A DNA stretch of 64,000 nucleotides, taken from contig NZ_MCGB01000057.1 in the NCBI RefSeq assembly GCF_001699815.1, positions 496,001-560,000 on the forward strand, written 5' to 3'. Shown piece by piece: positions 8,530 to 17,521 of the stretch (position 1 is the first letter of the stretch; every line of letters begins with the position of its first letter). Origin of the DNA: Ralstonia pickettii. GTDB lineage: Bacteria; Pseudomonadota; Gammaproteobacteria; Burkholderiales; Burkholderiaceae. A program made the translations under genes and the position numbers. The notes below the pieces were generated by a model. The model ran no database searches and was not told the origin of the DNA. It saw nothing but the letters and a program-made list of their open reading frames with translations.

Positions 8530-8544
8530 GCAAGAGCCATACCA
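8530..8544 (-). promoter_or_regulatory. sigma-54 promoter for cytochrome c-550
   Basis: The minus strand reads TGGTATGGCTCTTGC, matching the -24/-12 consensus TGGYAYG-N4-TTGC with correct spacing. It is about 45 bp upstream of the c-550 start. Confidence 0.75.
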
Positions 8545-8619
8545 AGGCGCGAACCTGCCGCCAAACCCGGCCTGCATCCGCCAAGCGCGCCGGTTATCCG
8601 ATGCGAGGGTTGGCACAGG

Positions 8620-8667
8620 TGCTCAGGAATGCAACACCCTGGCAAGGGTCTTGCTTCATGGCGCAAC
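8620..8667. promoter_or_regulatory. two copies of the shared 19-bp upstream activator element
   Basis: TGCTCAGGAATGCAACACC (8620-8638) and TCTTGCTTCATGGCGCAAC (8649-8667) each match 14 of 19 positions of the element seen before the alcohol (17470) and aldehyde (23718) dehydrogenase promoters. They lie 75-140 bp upstream of the c-550 sigma-54 promoter, in the same orientation as at the other promoters, a typical enhancer position. They also lie just upstream of the activator gene itself. Confidence 0.55.
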
Positions 8668-8751
8668 ACTTCCGGTTCGCACCCTGGTTAAATCAGGCGA
8701 TCCGGGCGACCCGCACACAGATTGCGGGCGAGGTTTAAGGAGACACACACC

Positions 8752-10770
8752 ATGACCCCTCACGCGGCAGCCGACCCGCGCGGTTCCGAAAACGCCCCGG
8801 CCACGCTCGGTGACACCCCGAACGATCAGCCTGAACTGATCGCGCAATCCCACGAGCGATCCAAGTCCTACGGCTTGCGCCCGTATGAGTCGCCCGACTT
8901 CTGCCCGGTCCTGCACAGCGAGCTGAAAACCGAGATCGAGCGCAGCCAGTCGCTGTTCACGCACGCGCTCCCCGTGATGGAGACGCTCTACAGCCAGATC
9001 GTCAACACGCAAAGCATGGTGATCCTGACCGACACGTCTGGCCTGATCCTGCATTCGCTGGGGGACGACGATTTCCTGGCCCAGGCGAGCAAGGTGGCCC
9101 TTCAACCGGGCGCGCTGTGGTCGGAAGCGAGCCGGGGCACCAACGCCATCGGCACGGCGCTGGCCGAGGCTAAACCCACGCTGGTCCACGGCTCCGAGCA
9201 CTACCTGCAGGCCAATCAGTTCCTCACCTGTTCGTGTGCGCCGATCTTCGATCCGTACGGCGCCACCGTGGGTGCGCTCGATGTGACGGGGGACCATCGC
9301 GGTTTCCACAAGCACACCATGGCGCTGGTGCGCATGTCGGCGCAGATGATCGAGAATCACTTGTTTGCCAACACGTTCCAGGACGTGGTGTGCATCCACT
9401 TCCACTCGCGCCCGGAATTCATCGGCACACTGGTCGAGGGCATTGCGGCCTTCACGCCGGCGGGGCGCTTCCTGTCGGCCAACCGCAGCGGCGAATTCCA
9501 GCTCGGCCTGTCGATCCGCGCGCTGCATGCCCATACCTTTTCGTCGCTGTTTGGGCTGTCGATGTCGCAGTTGATCGACCGCGAACGCACCGCAGCGGCA
9601 GGTATCGTGCAGTTGCAACTGCCCAGCGGCGTGAAGGTGTTTGCGCGCGTCGAATGGAAGCGGCCGGCCAACCGCATGGTGGGCGGCGCGATTGGCGCTG
9701 ATCTCTCGACTGACCGCGACGCGGCGCCGCGCCGGGCCTACATCGAGCCGATCCGGCAGCCGGCCAGCCTGGAGGCGCTGGACACCGGCGACGCGCAGAT
9801 CCAGACCGTCATTGGCAAGCTGCGCAAGGTTATCGGCAAGGATATCCCTGTCATGATCCTGGGCGAAACCGGCACGGGCAAGGAGCTGCTTGCGCGCGCC
9901 ATCCACGCCGACAGCCCGCGCCACGCCGGCCCCTTCATCGCCGTGAATTGCGCGTCGATTCCGGAAGCGCTCATCGAATCTGAACTCTTCGGCTACGAAG
10001 AAGGCGCCTTTACCGGCGCGCGCAAGAAGGGCGGCATCGGCAAGATGGTGCTGGCCAACGGCGGCACGCTCTTCCTCGACGAGATCGGCGACATGCCGCT
10101 GCACCTGCAGGCCCGCCTGCTGCGCGCATTGCAAGAGCGTGCGGTCTCTCCGCTGGGCAGCAACAAGCTGATCCAGGTAGATGTGACGGTCGTGTGCGCC
10201 ACTCACCGCAACATGCGCGAGATGGTGGCCAGCGGCCAGTTCCGCGAAGACCTGTACTACCGGCTCAACGGTCTGGTCGTGCGCCTGCCGGCATTGCGCG
10301 AGCGCAGCGACCTCGACGTGGTAGCCGACAAGCTGCTGAAACTTGAACAGGCCGACGCGCCCCCCATCAGCGAAGCCGTGATGCAGATGTTCCGCAGCTA
10401 CCACTGGCCCGGCAACATTCGCCAGCTCGGCAATCTGCTGCGCACCGCCCGGCTGATGGCCGAAGGCGCTCCGGAAATCACCGAAGACCATCTGCCCGAC
10501 GATTTTCTTGAAGACTGGCAGGCGCGTCATGGCGACCAGCCGTCTCCGGACAATGCGGTGGCATCGGCAGCGGCTGTACCGCCTGTCACTCAAAACGTGG
10601 GCGGCACGCAGCCCAAGCGGCTTGCCGATGTGGAAAGCATGACGATCATGGCGGCCGTGCAGGCGCACAACGGCAACATTTCCGCCGCTGCGAAAGCGCT
10701 CGGCATTTCGCGCAACACAATCTACCGCCGGATCGACGAGGCCGGCGGCTTGCCTTCAGACACCGACTGA
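8752..10770 (+). CDS. AcoR-type sigma-54-dependent transcriptional activator
   Basis: A 672-residue bacterial enhancer-binding protein. A GAF-type sensory region (residues ~70-210) contains [11 protein letters not shown], typical of AcoR-like activators. The AAA+ domain has Walker A GETGTGKE (371-378), the sigma-54 contact loop GAFTGA (418-423) and Walker [13 protein letters not shown] (437-448). A Fis-type helix-turn-helix closes the protein ([21 protein letters not shown]). The start at 8752 has AAGGAG upstream. It is divergent from the cytochrome c-550 gene. Strong -24/-12 promoters before the dehydrogenase, cytochrome and aldehyde dehydrogenase genes make this the obvious activator, probably sensing an alcohol, aldehyde or acetoin-like effector. 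The effector is not predictable. Confidence 0.9.
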   Translation: MTPHAAADPRGSENAPATLGDTPNDQPELIAQSHERSKSYGLRPYESPDFCPVLHSELKTEIERSQSLFTHALPVMETLYSQIVNTQSMVILTDTSGLILHSLGDDDFLAQASKVALQPGALWSEASRGTNAIGTALAEAKPTLVHGSEHYLQANQFLTCSCAPIFDPYGATVGALDVTGDHRGFHKHTMALVRMSAQMIENHLFANTFQDVVCIHFHSRPEFIGTLVEGIAAFTPAGRFLSANRSGEFQLGLSIRALHAHTFSSLFGLSMSQLIDRERTAAAGIVQLQLPSGVKVFARVEWKRPANRMVGGAIGADLSTDRDAAPRRAYIEPIRQPASLEALDTGDAQIQTVIGKLRKVIGKDIPVMILGETGTGKELLARAIHADSPRHAGPFIAVNCASIPEALIESELFGYEEGAFTGARKKGGIGKMVLANGGTLFLDEIGDMPLHLQARLLRALQERAVSPLGSNKLIQVDVTVVCATHRNMREMVASGQFREDLYYRLNGLVVRLPALRERSDLDVVADKLLKLEQADAPPISEAVMQMFRSYHWPGNIRQLGNLLRTARLMAEGAPEITEDHLPDDFLEDWQARHGDQPSPDNAVASAAAVPPVTQNVGGTQPKRLADVESMTIMAAVQAHNGNISAAAKALGISRNTIYRRIDEAGGLPSDTD

Positions 10771-11700
10771 CCACGCCGACGCACGGATGGCGGCGCCCAG
10801 CGCTTTCGCCATCTCACCCACCGCCAGGTGCCCACCCGGCACCCACACCAACCGCGCATGCGGGATCGCTACAGACAACCGCAGCGCATTGCCGGGCCGG
10901 CAAACCTTGTCTTCCCGCCCATGCAGCAGCGTCACCGGCAAACCCCTCGCCCCGATGCGCGTGGCCGCCCGCAGCAACGCTGCCTTCCCCAGCCCTGCTC
11001 GCCGATGCAGGTAATGCGCCTGCAACTGGTACTTGCGCACGAGGGCCATGCGCTGCTGCCAGGTTTGGCGACGTGCCAGCGGCCACAGGCCCAACAGCCG
11101 ACGTTCCGCACGCTGCCATGCCGTGGCAATGTTCAATTTCTGAACAGTTGTACCAGGCTGCAACATGTCTGTTGCAACGCGAAGACGACCACGGGCCGCA
11201 GGAAAACCCTCACCTCGCCCACCGACGCCTCGCAAGAGATCACGACCGGCGCCGCGCGCGTTGAACAACGACTGCACATCGTCGAAACCGGTCAGGAAGG
11301 TGCCGCGCAGCACCAGCGCCGATACGGCATGGGGAAAGCGATCGGCATAGGCCAACGCCAGCGCTGCGCCCCATGACCCACCGACCACGCCCCAGCGCGC
11401 AATGCCGAGCGCAATGCGCAGTTGCTCCAGATCGGCCAGCAGCGCCGTCACCGTATTGCGCCGTAGCGTGCCGGCGGGTCGCGAGCGCCCGGCACCGCGC
11501 TGGTCCGGCAGCACGGCGCGATGCCGCAGCGGATCGAACCACGCAGCCATCGAAGGCGCGCAGCCGCTGCCCGGGCCGCCATGCAGCACCAGCCACGGTT
11601 CTCCGCTGTCAGGCCCGCATTGGCGCACATGCAGGCAGTGGCCGTCCGGCGTGCGCAGGTGAAAGCGGGCGGATGTGGTTGGCCAGTCGGAGGTGGGCAT
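10756..11700 (-). CDS. S33 alpha/beta hydrolase, prolyl iminopeptidase-like
   Basis: A 314-residue serine hydrolase. The oxyanion motif HGGPGSG, the [12 protein letters not shown] segment and the nucleophile elbow [13 protein letters not shown] are diagnostic of the proline iminopeptidase (Pip) family. The C-terminal HGREDKVC and GGHLAVGE supply the acid/base residues. No signal peptide is seen, so it is cytoplasmic. It overlaps the sigma-54 activator by 15 bp at the 3' end and is divergent from pqqA, with only about 100 bp between. A role in PQQ precursor processing is conceivable from position alone; a housekeeping peptidase is equally possible. ATG 11700 is preferred over an in-frame start 25 codons upstream that lacks homology. 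Confidence 0.75.
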   Translation of the reverse strand: MPTSDWPTTSARFHLRTPDGHCLHVRQCGPDSGEPWLVLHGGPGSGCAPSMAAWFDPLRHRAVLPDQRGAGRSRPAGTLRRNTVTALLADLEQLRIALGIARWGVVGGSWGAALALAYADRFPHAVSALVLRGTFLTGFDDVQSLFNARGAGRDLLRGVGGRGEGFPAARGRLRVATDMLQPGTTVQKLNIATAWQRAERRLLGLWPLARRQTWQQRMALVRKYQLQAHYLHRRAGLGKAALLRAATRIGARGLPVTLLHGREDKVCRPGNALRLSVAIPHARLVWVPGGHLAVGEMAKALGAAIRASAWSVGV

Positions 11701-11803
11701 GGATGTTGCCTTGAGGACGATGCGGCTGCGTTCGGCAAACGCCTGTGCAACCGCTGAACAACGCTGTGCATTCACTAACTATGCCAACCCTCAAGGAGGA
11801 GAC

Positions 11804-11878
11804 ATGAACTGGACGACCCCCGCCTACACCGAACTGCGACTCGGGTTCGAGATCACCATGTACATCGCCAACCGCTGA
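11804..11878 (+). CDS. pqqA: PQQ precursor peptide PqqA
   Basis: A 24-residue peptide beginning [20 protein letters not shown]. It carries the conserved Glu16 and Tyr20, four residues apart, whose side chains are cross-linked by PqqE and become the PQQ skeleton. A strong AAGGAGGA site lies upstream. An intrinsic terminator follows at 11911, as is usual for pqqA, so the peptide can be made in excess over PqqB-E. Confidence 0.95.
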   Translation: MNWTTPAYTELRLGFEITMYIANR

Positions 11879-11910
11879 CACTGCGCGGCTGAGCACGCAA
11901 GGCTCCACGA

Positions 11911-11942
11911 GCCCGCCGGTTCTTCACGGCGGGCTTTTTTCC
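11911..11942 (+). terminator. intrinsic terminator/attenuator between pqqA and pqqB
   Basis: Stem GCCCGCCG (11911-11918) / CGGCGGGC (11927-11934) followed by six T. It should leave most transcripts as pqqA alone and let a fraction read through into pqqBCDE. Confidence 0.85.
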
Positions 11943-11956
11943 GCCTGGAGGCGCGC

Positions 11957-12025
11957 GTGCCTTCCCGCCATCCCCTGGCCGACTTCTTGCTCAGTCCGCC
12001 CCGACACGTTGGATTTGCATCATGA
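11957..12025 (+). CDS. possible 22-codon leader ORF coupled to pqqB
   Basis: A GTG at 11957 has GGAGG (11947-11951) five bases upstream, a much better ribosome site than pqqB itself has. The frame runs 22 codons ([20 protein letters not shown] then Ala-Ser) and its stop overlaps the pqqB start as ATGA (12022-12025). It lies directly after the pqqA terminator. The peptide has no recognised family; the arrangement suggests translational coupling or leader-peptide control of pqqB. It could also be fortuitous. Confidence 0.4.
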   Translation: MPSRHPLADFLLSPPRHVGFAS

Positions 12026-12939
12026 CCATACTCAGGGTTCTCGGCTCGGCCGCCGGCGGCGGTTTCCCACAGTGGAACTGCAACTGTCGCAACTGCGACG
12101 GTGTGCGGCGCGGCACCGTGCGCGCCACGCCGCGCACGCAGTCGTCCATCGCACTCGGCGACGGCCAACACAACTGGCTCGTGGTGAACGCCTCGCCGGA
12201 CATCCTCGCGCAACTGCGCAGTTCGCCAGCGCTGCAACCGGCACGCACGCCGCGTGATACGGGCATCGTGGGCGTCGTGCTGATGGATGCGCAGATCGAC
12301 CATGTGACGGGCCTCTTGATGCTGCGCGAACATCGGCAAGCGCTGCCCGTCTATGCCAGCGCAGCGGTCATCAGCGATCTGTCCACCGCCTTCCCCCTCA
12401 CCCGCATGCTGTCGCACTACTGCGGTCTCGACACGCGCGCGCTCGCGCTGGACGGCACGGCGTTCTCGGTGCCCCCGCTCGACGACGTGGCGTTGACGGC
12501 GATCCCGCTGGAGAGCAAGGCGCCGCCCTACTCGCCCAGCCGCAACGCGCGCCGCGTGGGCGACAACATCGGCCTGCGCATCGTCGATCGCAAGAGCGGC
12601 CGGCGTGCATTCTACGCGCCGGGTCTCGCCCGTGTCGAACCCCATGTGCTCGACGAAATGGGCGCGGCCGACGTGGTGCTGGTGGACGGCACCTGCTGGC
12701 GCAACGACGAGATGCTCGCCCTCGGTTTTTCCACCAAGACGGCAGCAGACATGGGCCACCTCGCGCAATCCGGCCCCGGCGGCATGATCGACGTGCTCGA
12801 CCAGCTGCCGGCCACGCGCAAGGTGCTGATCCACATCAACAACACCAACCCGATCCTCGATGAAGACTCGCCGCAGCGCCGGGAGTTGGAAGCACACGGC
12901 ATCGAGGTGGCTTACGACGGCATGGAAATCTCGCTATGA
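12022..12939 (+). CDS. pqqB: PQQ biosynthesis protein PqqB
   Basis: A 305-residue protein of the metallo-beta-lactamase fold, full length for PqqB. The N-terminus [22 protein letters not shown] is diagnostic and includes the zinc-binding cysteines. Further on are [17 protein letters not shown] and the C-terminal [11 protein letters not shown] and [12 protein letters not shown]. PqqB is a non-haem iron hydroxylase acting on the tyrosine of the PqqA-derived precursor. The start is ATG 12022, overlapping the stop of a 22-codon upstream frame. Its own ribosome site is weak. The stop overlaps the pqqC start (ATGA). Confidence 0.95.
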   Translation: MTILRVLGSAAGGGFPQWNCNCRNCDGVRRGTVRATPRTQSSIALGDGQHNWLVVNASPDILAQLRSSPALQPARTPRDTGIVGVVLMDAQIDHVTGLLMLREHRQALPVYASAAVISDLSTAFPLTRMLSHYCGLDTRALALDGTAFSVPPLDDVALTAIPLESKAPPYSPSRNARRVGDNIGLRIVDRKSGRRAFYAPGLARVEPHVLDEMGAADVVLVDGTCWRNDEMLALGFSTKTAADMGHLAQSGPGGMIDVLDQLPATRKVLIHINNTNPILDEDSPQRRELEAHGIEVAYDGMEISL

Positions 12940-13646
12940 CACATCCTGTTGCCTGGACGGCCGAAGAGTTCGAAGCACGGCTGCGCGCGAAGCAGGCGGG
13001 CTATCACATTCATCATCCGTTCAACCTGCGCATGCGCGCTGGCGAATGCACGCCGGAGGAAATCCGCACGTGGGTTGCGAACCGTTTCTACTACCAGGTC
13101 AACATCCCGCTCAAGGATGCGGCCATCCTGTCCAACTGCCCCGACCGGGCAACGCGCCGCGAGTGGATCGTCCGCATCCACGACCACGACGGCGACGATG
13201 CGCAGCCGGGCGGCATCGAGAGCTGGGTGCGCTTAGGCGTTGCCGTGGGCCTGACGCGCGACGCGCTGTGGTCTCACCGGCATCTGCTGCCGGGCGTGCG
13301 CTTTGCGGTGGATGCGTATGTGAACTTTGCGCGCCGCGCGCCGTGGCAGGAAGCAGTGTGCTCCTCGCTCACGGAGATGTTCGCGCCGGACATTCACAAG
13401 GAACGACTGGCCGGCTGGCCCGAGCACTATCCGTGGGTGCAGCCGGAGGGGCTGGCGTACTTCCGCTCGCGCATTCCGCTGGCCTCGCGCGACGTCGAGC
13501 ACGGCCTGCGCGTGACACTCGACTACTTCCGCACGCCGGAGCAGCAACTGCGTGCGCTGGACATCCTGCAGTTCAAGCTCGACATCCTCTGGTCGATGCT
13601 CGATGCCATCCAACAGGCCCACGCACATGAGCCCTCCCTTGTCTGA
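12936..13646 (+). CDS. pqqC: pyrroloquinoline-quinone synthase PqqC
   Basis: A 236-residue cofactor-free oxidase that performs the last step of PQQ formation: ring closure and eight-electron oxidation of AHQQ. Family signatures are [27 protein letters not shown] (split by conserved Arg/Tyr), [16 protein letters not shown] and [17 protein letters not shown], which supply the active-site His, Arg and Tyr residues. The length is normal. The start overlaps the pqqB stop by four bases and the end overlaps pqqD by 20, which indicates tight translational coupling. Confidence 0.95.
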   Translation: MTHPVAWTAEEFEARLRAKQAGYHIHHPFNLRMRAGECTPEEIRTWVANRFYYQVNIPLKDAAILSNCPDRATRREWIVRIHDHDGDDAQPGGIESWVRLGVAVGLTRDALWSHRHLLPGVRFAVDAYVNFARRAPWQEAVCSSLTEMFAPDIHKERLAGWPEHYPWVQPEGLAYFRSRIPLASRDVEHGLRVTLDYFRTPEQQLRALDILQFKLDILWSMLDAIQQAHAHEPSLV

Positions 13647-13899
13647 TCCGGCCCACCCCACGCTGCACCGGACCTTCCGGCTGCAATGGGAAGACATGCA
13701 GCAAAGCTGGGTGCTGCTGTACCCCGAAGGCATGGTCACGCTCAATGACAGCGCCGCCGCGATCCTGCAGCGCTGCGACGGTGCCCATACCCTCGACATG
13801 CTGATCGACGACCTGCAATCCACCTTTGGCGTGCAGGGCATCGCTCCGGAGGTCCACGCCTTTGTCAAACATGCATTCGAACGCGGCTGGCTCGTTTGA
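13627..13899 (+). CDS. pqqD: PqqA-binding peptide chaperone PqqD
   Basis: A 90-residue RRE-type (RiPP recognition element) protein that binds PqqA and presents it to the radical SAM enzyme PqqE. Typical features are [23 protein letters not shown] (RLQWE...VLLYPEG), [14 protein letters not shown] and a C-terminal helix ending FERGWLV. It overlaps pqqC upstream and pqqE downstream, in different frames. Confidence 0.95.
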   Translation: MSPPLSDPAHPTLHRTFRLQWEDMQQSWVLLYPEGMVTLNDSAAAILQRCDGAHTLDMLIDDLQSTFGVQGIAPEVHAFVKHAFERGWLV

Positions 13900-15073
13900 G
13901 GCCGATTCGCTGCTCGCGCCGGCAGCTACGCCGATGCCCGGTCCGCCGCTCTGGCTACTGGCCGAGCTGACCTATCGCTGCCCGCTGCATTGCGCCTTCT
14001 GCTCCAACCCGGTCGACTACACGCGGCACGATCAGGAACTCTCCACCGAACAGTGGTGCGATGTGTTCACCCAGGCGCGGGCGCTGGGCGCGGTGCAGCT
14101 GGGCCTGTCGGGCGGCGAGCCGCTGTTGCGCAAGGATCTTGAAACCCTGGTCGCGCATGCGCATGGGCTCGGGTTCTACGTGAACCTCGTGACATCTGGG
14201 GTGGGCCTGACCGATGCGCGGCTTGGCGCATTGCGCGCTGCGGGGCTCGACCATATCCAGCTGTCGTTCCAGGACTCCACGCGGGAGCTGAACGACTTTC
14301 TGTCGAGCACGCGCACATTTGACCTGAAGCGCCAGGTGGCGGATCTGATCAAGGCCCACGGTTATCCGATGGTGATGAACTGCGTGATGCACCGGCATAA
14401 CCTGCCGCACGTGGGCGCCATCATCGACATGGCGCTGGAGATCGGCGCCGAATACCTGGAACTTGCCAACACGCAGTACTACGGCTGGGCATGGGAAAAC
14501 CGCCTGGCGCTGATGCCCACCCTGGAGCAACTACGTGACGCCGAAGCCGTCGTGAACGACTACCGGACCCGCATCGGCAGCCGATGCCAATTGCTTTACG
14601 TCGTGCCGGACTACTTTGAGCAGCGCCCGAAGAAGTGCATGAACGGCTGGGGCACGACATTCCTCGGCATCGCGCCGGATGGCGTTGCGCTGCCCTGCCA
14701 CTCGGCGCGCATGCTGCCGGGGCTGGAGCTACCCAACGTGCTCAGCCAGCCGCTGCGCGACATCTGGCGAAGCAGCGATGCCTTTCAACGCTTTCGCGGC
14801 ACGCATTGGATGCCGGAGCCATGCCAGTCATGCGAATCGCGCGAGGAAGATGCCGGCGGCTGCCGCTGTCAGGCGTACCTGTTGACGGGCGATGCGACAC
14901 GCACGGACCCGGTATGTGGAAAGTCGGCAGATCACGGCGCGCTGCAGCAGGTGGTGCTGCAAGGTCGGATGGCTGCGATGAACGGGTTCGGGCAGATGCG
15001 GGACACGCGCACCGGTGAAGTGCCGATCGTGTTCCGGACGGACGCCAATTCGCGCCGGCTCACGCAACCATAG
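13871..15073 (+). CDS. pqqE: PqqA peptide cyclase PqqE (radical SAM)
   Basis: A 400-residue radical SAM enzyme that forms the Glu-Tyr carbon-carbon bond in PqqA. The SAM cluster motif CPLHCAFC (Cys37, 41, 44) sits after WLLAELTYR, and the glycine-rich GLSGGEPLL follows. The C-terminal SPASM region holds auxiliary-cluster cysteines (KKCMNGWGTTFLGIAPDG, CHSARMLPG, CQSCESREEDAGGCRC, DPVCGK). The start at 13871 is inside pqqD; an upstream in-frame ATG at 13826 would lengthen the overlap without adding homology. This is the last gene of the pqq operon, followed by a terminator. Confidence 0.95.
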   Translation: MHSNAAGSFEADSLLAPAATPMPGPPLWLLAELTYRCPLHCAFCSNPVDYTRHDQELSTEQWCDVFTQARALGAVQLGLSGGEPLLRKDLETLVAHAHGLGFYVNLVTSGVGLTDARLGALRAAGLDHIQLSFQDSTRELNDFLSSTRTFDLKRQVADLIKAHGYPMVMNCVMHRHNLPHVGAIIDMALEIGAEYLELANTQYYGWAWENRLALMPTLEQLRDAEAVVNDYRTRIGSRCQLLYVVPDYFEQRPKKCMNGWGTTFLGIAPDGVALPCHSARMLPGLELPNVLSQPLRDIWRSSDAFQRFRGTHWMPEPCQSCESREEDAGGCRCQAYLLTGDATRTDPVCGKSADHGALQQVVLQGRMAAMNGFGQMRDTRTGEVPIVFRTDANSRRLTQP

Positions 15074-15094
15074 AACGCAATCCTGGAGAAGAGA

Positions 15095-15125
15095 AAGGGC
15101 CGGACAATGCCGGCCCTCTTCCTTT
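15095..15125. terminator. intrinsic terminator between pqqE and cytochrome c
   Basis: Stem GGGCCGG (15097-15103) / CCGGCCC (15110-15116) with CTCTTCCTTTTCC after it on the plus strand. It separates the convergent pqqE and cytochrome c genes. Confidence 0.65.
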
Positions 15126-15148
15126 TCCCCGGCGAGCAACGTAGAAGC

Positions 15149-15481
15149 CTAGGAGCCTGAACTCAACACCCAGGCCACCAATTGCTTCGCTTCGTCTTCC
15201 TTGAGGTTGGAGTGCGCGGGCATCGGGATGCGGCCCCACACACCCTTGCCGCCTTCGCGCACTTTCTGCGCCAGTCTCGCGGGCGCGTCGGCATCGCCCT
15301 TGTACTTGGCGGCCACGTCGGCAAAGGCGGGGCCGACGATCTTGGTATGCATGCTGTGGCACGAGAAACAGCCGCTCTTGTCGGCCAGGGCCTGCATGTC
15401 CGGCGCGGCGTGGGCGGGCGCCGCCCCGATTGCTGCAGACACTACGGCCAGCAGCGAGAACACTCCATTGCGCATGATCAC
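15149..15481 (-). CDS. cytochrome c-551/552-like, dehydrogenase partner
   Basis: A 110-residue periplasmic cytochrome with a signal peptide (ending GAAPAHA) and one haem site CFSCH (Cys38, Cys41, His42). The likely methionine ligand is in IPMPAH (Met87). The GPAFADVAAKYKGDADA segment is typical of the small c-551/552 family. It lies 70 bp downstream of the alcohol dehydrogenase gene on the same strand, matching an exaA-exaB-like arrangement, so it is a probable electron acceptor in addition to PedF. The GTG at 15481 is nine bases from GGAG; the in-frame ATG at 15475 is also possible. Confidence 0.85.
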   Translation of the reverse strand: MIMRNGVFSLLAVVSAAIGAAPAHAAPDMQALADKSGCFSCHSMHTKIVGPAFADVAAKYKGDADAPARLAQKVREGGKGVWGRIPMPAHSNLKEDEAKQLVAWVLSSGS

Positions 15482-15511
15482 GATCTGAAACTCCTTGAAG
15501 CTGTGCGAGAG

Positions 15512-15536
15512 GCTGTGCGCCGCAAAGGCGCACAGC
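15512..15536. other. stem-loop between dehydrogenase and cytochrome genes
   Basis: GCTGTGCGCC (15512-15521) and GGCGCACAGC (15527-15536) form a perfect 10-bp stem with a 5-nt loop. No T-run follows on the minus strand. It is more likely a transcript-stabilising or processing structure that sets the dehydrogenase:cytochrome ratio than a terminator. Confidence 0.55.
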
Positions 15537-15551
15537 GCTCAACCACGCACG

Positions 15552-17306
15552 TCAGTTCTTGTGCAGCTTGAACACCCAAACCGAACCGCCCTGCTCCAGG
15601 AAGTTCACGCGCTTGGCCACTTCACCGCCCCACAGCGGCACTGCACCACCCCAGCCCGACACCACGGCCACGAACTGCTCGCCGTTGTCTTCCCAGGTGA
15701 CGGGCGGCGCGACGATGCCGCTGCCAGTCTGGAATTGCCACAGCTCCTTGCCGGTCTTGGCATCGGCCGCCTTCAGATAGCCCTCGGGCGTGCCCCAGAA
15801 CACCAGGCCACCGGCAGTCGTCATCACACCGCCCCACAGCGGCGCGTTGTTCTTGATCTGCCATTCCATCTTGCCCGTCTTCGGATTGATCGCGCGCAGT
15901 GCGCCGATGTAATCCTCATTGAGCGGCTTGATGGTAAAGCCAGCTCCCAGGTAGGCGGCGCCCTTCTTGTAGCTCACGGGTTCGTTCCAGATGTCCATGC
16001 CCCACTCGTTGGCGGGCACGTAGAACAGCCCGGTTTGCGGGCTGTATGCCATCGGCATCTGGTTCTTGCCGCCCAGGAAGCCGGGCTCGGCAAACACCGA
16101 CTTGCCCTTCTTCTCTTCACCCGCGGCCTGGGCCGGATCGCCCGGACGGTGGTCGGGTGCGTAGTTCGGGCGGCCGGTCTTGAGGTCGATGCTGGTGGCC
16201 CAGTTGACCTTCACGAACGGGAACGCGTTGAGCAGCTTGCCGGTTTTCGCATCGTTCACGTAGAAGAAGCCGTTGCGGTCAGCCTTGCCGCCGACGCGCT
16301 TGCCGTCCATGTCGAACGTCACGAACTCGTTCACGCCGTCGAAATCCCAGCCGTCGTTCGGGGTGTTCTGGTAGTGCCAGACGATCTTGCCGGTGTCCGG
16401 GTCGATGGCCAGCGTGGAAGACGAATACAGGTTGTCGCCCTTGCGCAGATGGCTGTTCCACGGTCCCGGGTTGCCGGTGCCGAAGTAGACCAGGTTGGTC
16501 TGCGGGTCGTAGGTGCCGCCCAGCCACGTCGATGCGCCACCGGTCTTCCACGTCTCGCCGGGCCAGCTCGCGTTGAGCGTGCCCGTCATGCCGTTCTCGG
16601 TCTTGTTGCCATCCTTGTCGTACTTGTAGCCCATGTGGCCTTCGACCGTCGGACGCGACCAGATCAACTGGCCGGTCTTGGCATCGCGCGCTTCCACACG
16701 GCCGACCACGCCAAACTCGCCACCCGACACGCCCGTCAGCACCATGCCCTTCACGATCAGCGGTGCGGCGGTCGTTGAATAGCCGGCGGCGTAGTCCTCG
16801 ATCTTGTCTTTCCAGACGATCTTGCCGGTGTCCTGATTGAGCGCGATCAGCTGCGCATCCAGCGTGGAGAAGATGACCAGGTTGTCGTACAGCGCGGCGC
16901 CGCGGTTGACGACGTCGCAGCAGGGCATGATGCCCTCCGGCAGACGCTGCTCGTACTTCCACAGCTTCTTGCCGGTCTTCAGGTCGATCGCATAGATGCG
17001 CGAGTACGACGCCGTGACGAACATCTTGCCGTTGTAGATCAGCGGCTGGGATTCCTGACCGCGCTGCTTCTCACCGCCAAACGAGAACGACCATGCCGGT
17101 ACAAGCTGGCTGACATTCTTCGTGTTGATCTTGGTGAGCGTCGAGAAGCGCTGCCCTTGCGTACCCATGCCCCAGGTCAGCACGTCGTTCGACGATTTCG
17201 CATCGTTCTCGATCATGGCATCGGTAACGGGGGGCGTTGCCGCGTGCACGGCAACACTTGCAGCCGCCATGGCAGCCGCAAGTGCAATCACTCGTAGTGT
17301 CCTCAT
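15552..17306 (-). CDS. PQQ-dependent alcohol dehydrogenase, lanthanide-type active site
   Basis: A 584-residue periplasmic quinoprotein with an eight-bladed propeller fold, oxidising alcohols with PQQ as cofactor. The signal peptide is [22 protein letters not shown]. The vicinal disulfide pair over PQQ is Cys129-Cys130 ([13 protein letters not shown]). The catalytic base is Asp321 in [12 protein letters not shown], and the residue two further on is Asp323. In XoxF and PedH/ExaF enzymes an Asp at that position coordinates a lanthanide; calcium enzymes such as MxaF (Ala) and ExaA/PedE (Ser) lack it. Lanthanide dependence is therefore predicted by analogy and not shown. It is preceded by a sigma-54 promoter and followed by a cytochrome gene. 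Confidence 0.9.
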   Translation of the reverse strand: MRTLRVIALAAAMAAASVAVHAATPPVTDAMIENDAKSSNDVLTWGMGTQGQRFSTLTKINTKNVSQLVPAWSFSFGGEKQRGQESQPLIYNGKMFVTASYSRIYAIDLKTGKKLWKYEQRLPEGIMPCCDVVNRGAALYDNLVIFSTLDAQLIALNQDTGKIVWKDKIEDYAAGYSTTAAPLIVKGMVLTGVSGGEFGVVGRVEARDAKTGQLIWSRPTVEGHMGYKYDKDGNKTENGMTGTLNASWPGETWKTGGASTWLGGTYDPQTNLVYFGTGNPGPWNSHLRKGDNLYSSSTLAIDPDTGKIVWHYQNTPNDGWDFDGVNEFVTFDMDGKRVGGKADRNGFFYVNDAKTGKLLNAFPFVKVNWATSIDLKTGRPNYAPDHRPGDPAQAAGEEKKGKSVFAEPGFLGGKNQMPMAYSPQTGLFYVPANEWGMDIWNEPVSYKKGAAYLGAGFTIKPLNEDYIGALRAINPKTGKMEWQIKNNAPLWGGVMTTAGGLVFWGTPEGYLKAADAKTGKELWQFQTGSGIVAPPVTWEDNGEQFVAVVSGWGGAVPLWGGEVAKRVNFLEQGGSVWVFKLHKN

Positions 17307-17374
17307 TCTTGTCTCCTCTACCTCTCTTTATGGTCCAGGTCCGGCAGTGTGATGTCACACCGGTCGGACTCAGG

Positions 17375-17389
17375 GCAAATCCCGTGCCA
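17375..17389 (-). promoter_or_regulatory. sigma-54 promoter for the alcohol dehydrogenase
   Basis: The minus strand reads TGGCACGGGATTTGC, a near-perfect -24/-12 element (TGGCACG-N4-TTGC). It lies about 70 bp upstream of the dehydrogenase start. Confidence 0.85.
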
Positions 17390-17430
17390 TCGAAAAACGC
17401 CGTGAAATTGCAGTTTCAGGCCACTTGCAG

Positions 17431-17488
17431 TGTGTTGTTGCGTGCCATACCGCAACACATCGTTTGTTCTGTTGCGAAATGGAGCAAC
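17431..17488. promoter_or_regulatory. upstream activator elements of the alcohol dehydrogenase promoter
   Basis: TGTTGCGAAATGGAGCAAC (17470-17488) is the shared 19-bp element: 15 of 19 positions match the aldehyde dehydrogenase copy at 23718. A second inverted repeat, GTTGC-N10-GCAAC (17437-17456), lies closer to the promoter. Both are some 50-115 bp upstream of the -24/-12 element, the usual range for an enhancer-binding protein. Confidence 0.65.
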
Positions 17489-17521
17489 GCAATGAACGCA
17501 GCCCACGCGAAGACGGGGGGC

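Noticed and set aside
8656-10668. A 670-codon open frame on the minus strand.
   Set aside because: It is exactly antisense to the sigma-54 activator and has no recognisable domain; long antisense frames are expected in GC-rich DNA.
15495-16778. A 427-codon plus-strand frame.
   Set aside because: It is antisense to the PQQ alcohol dehydrogenase, whose motifs are certain.
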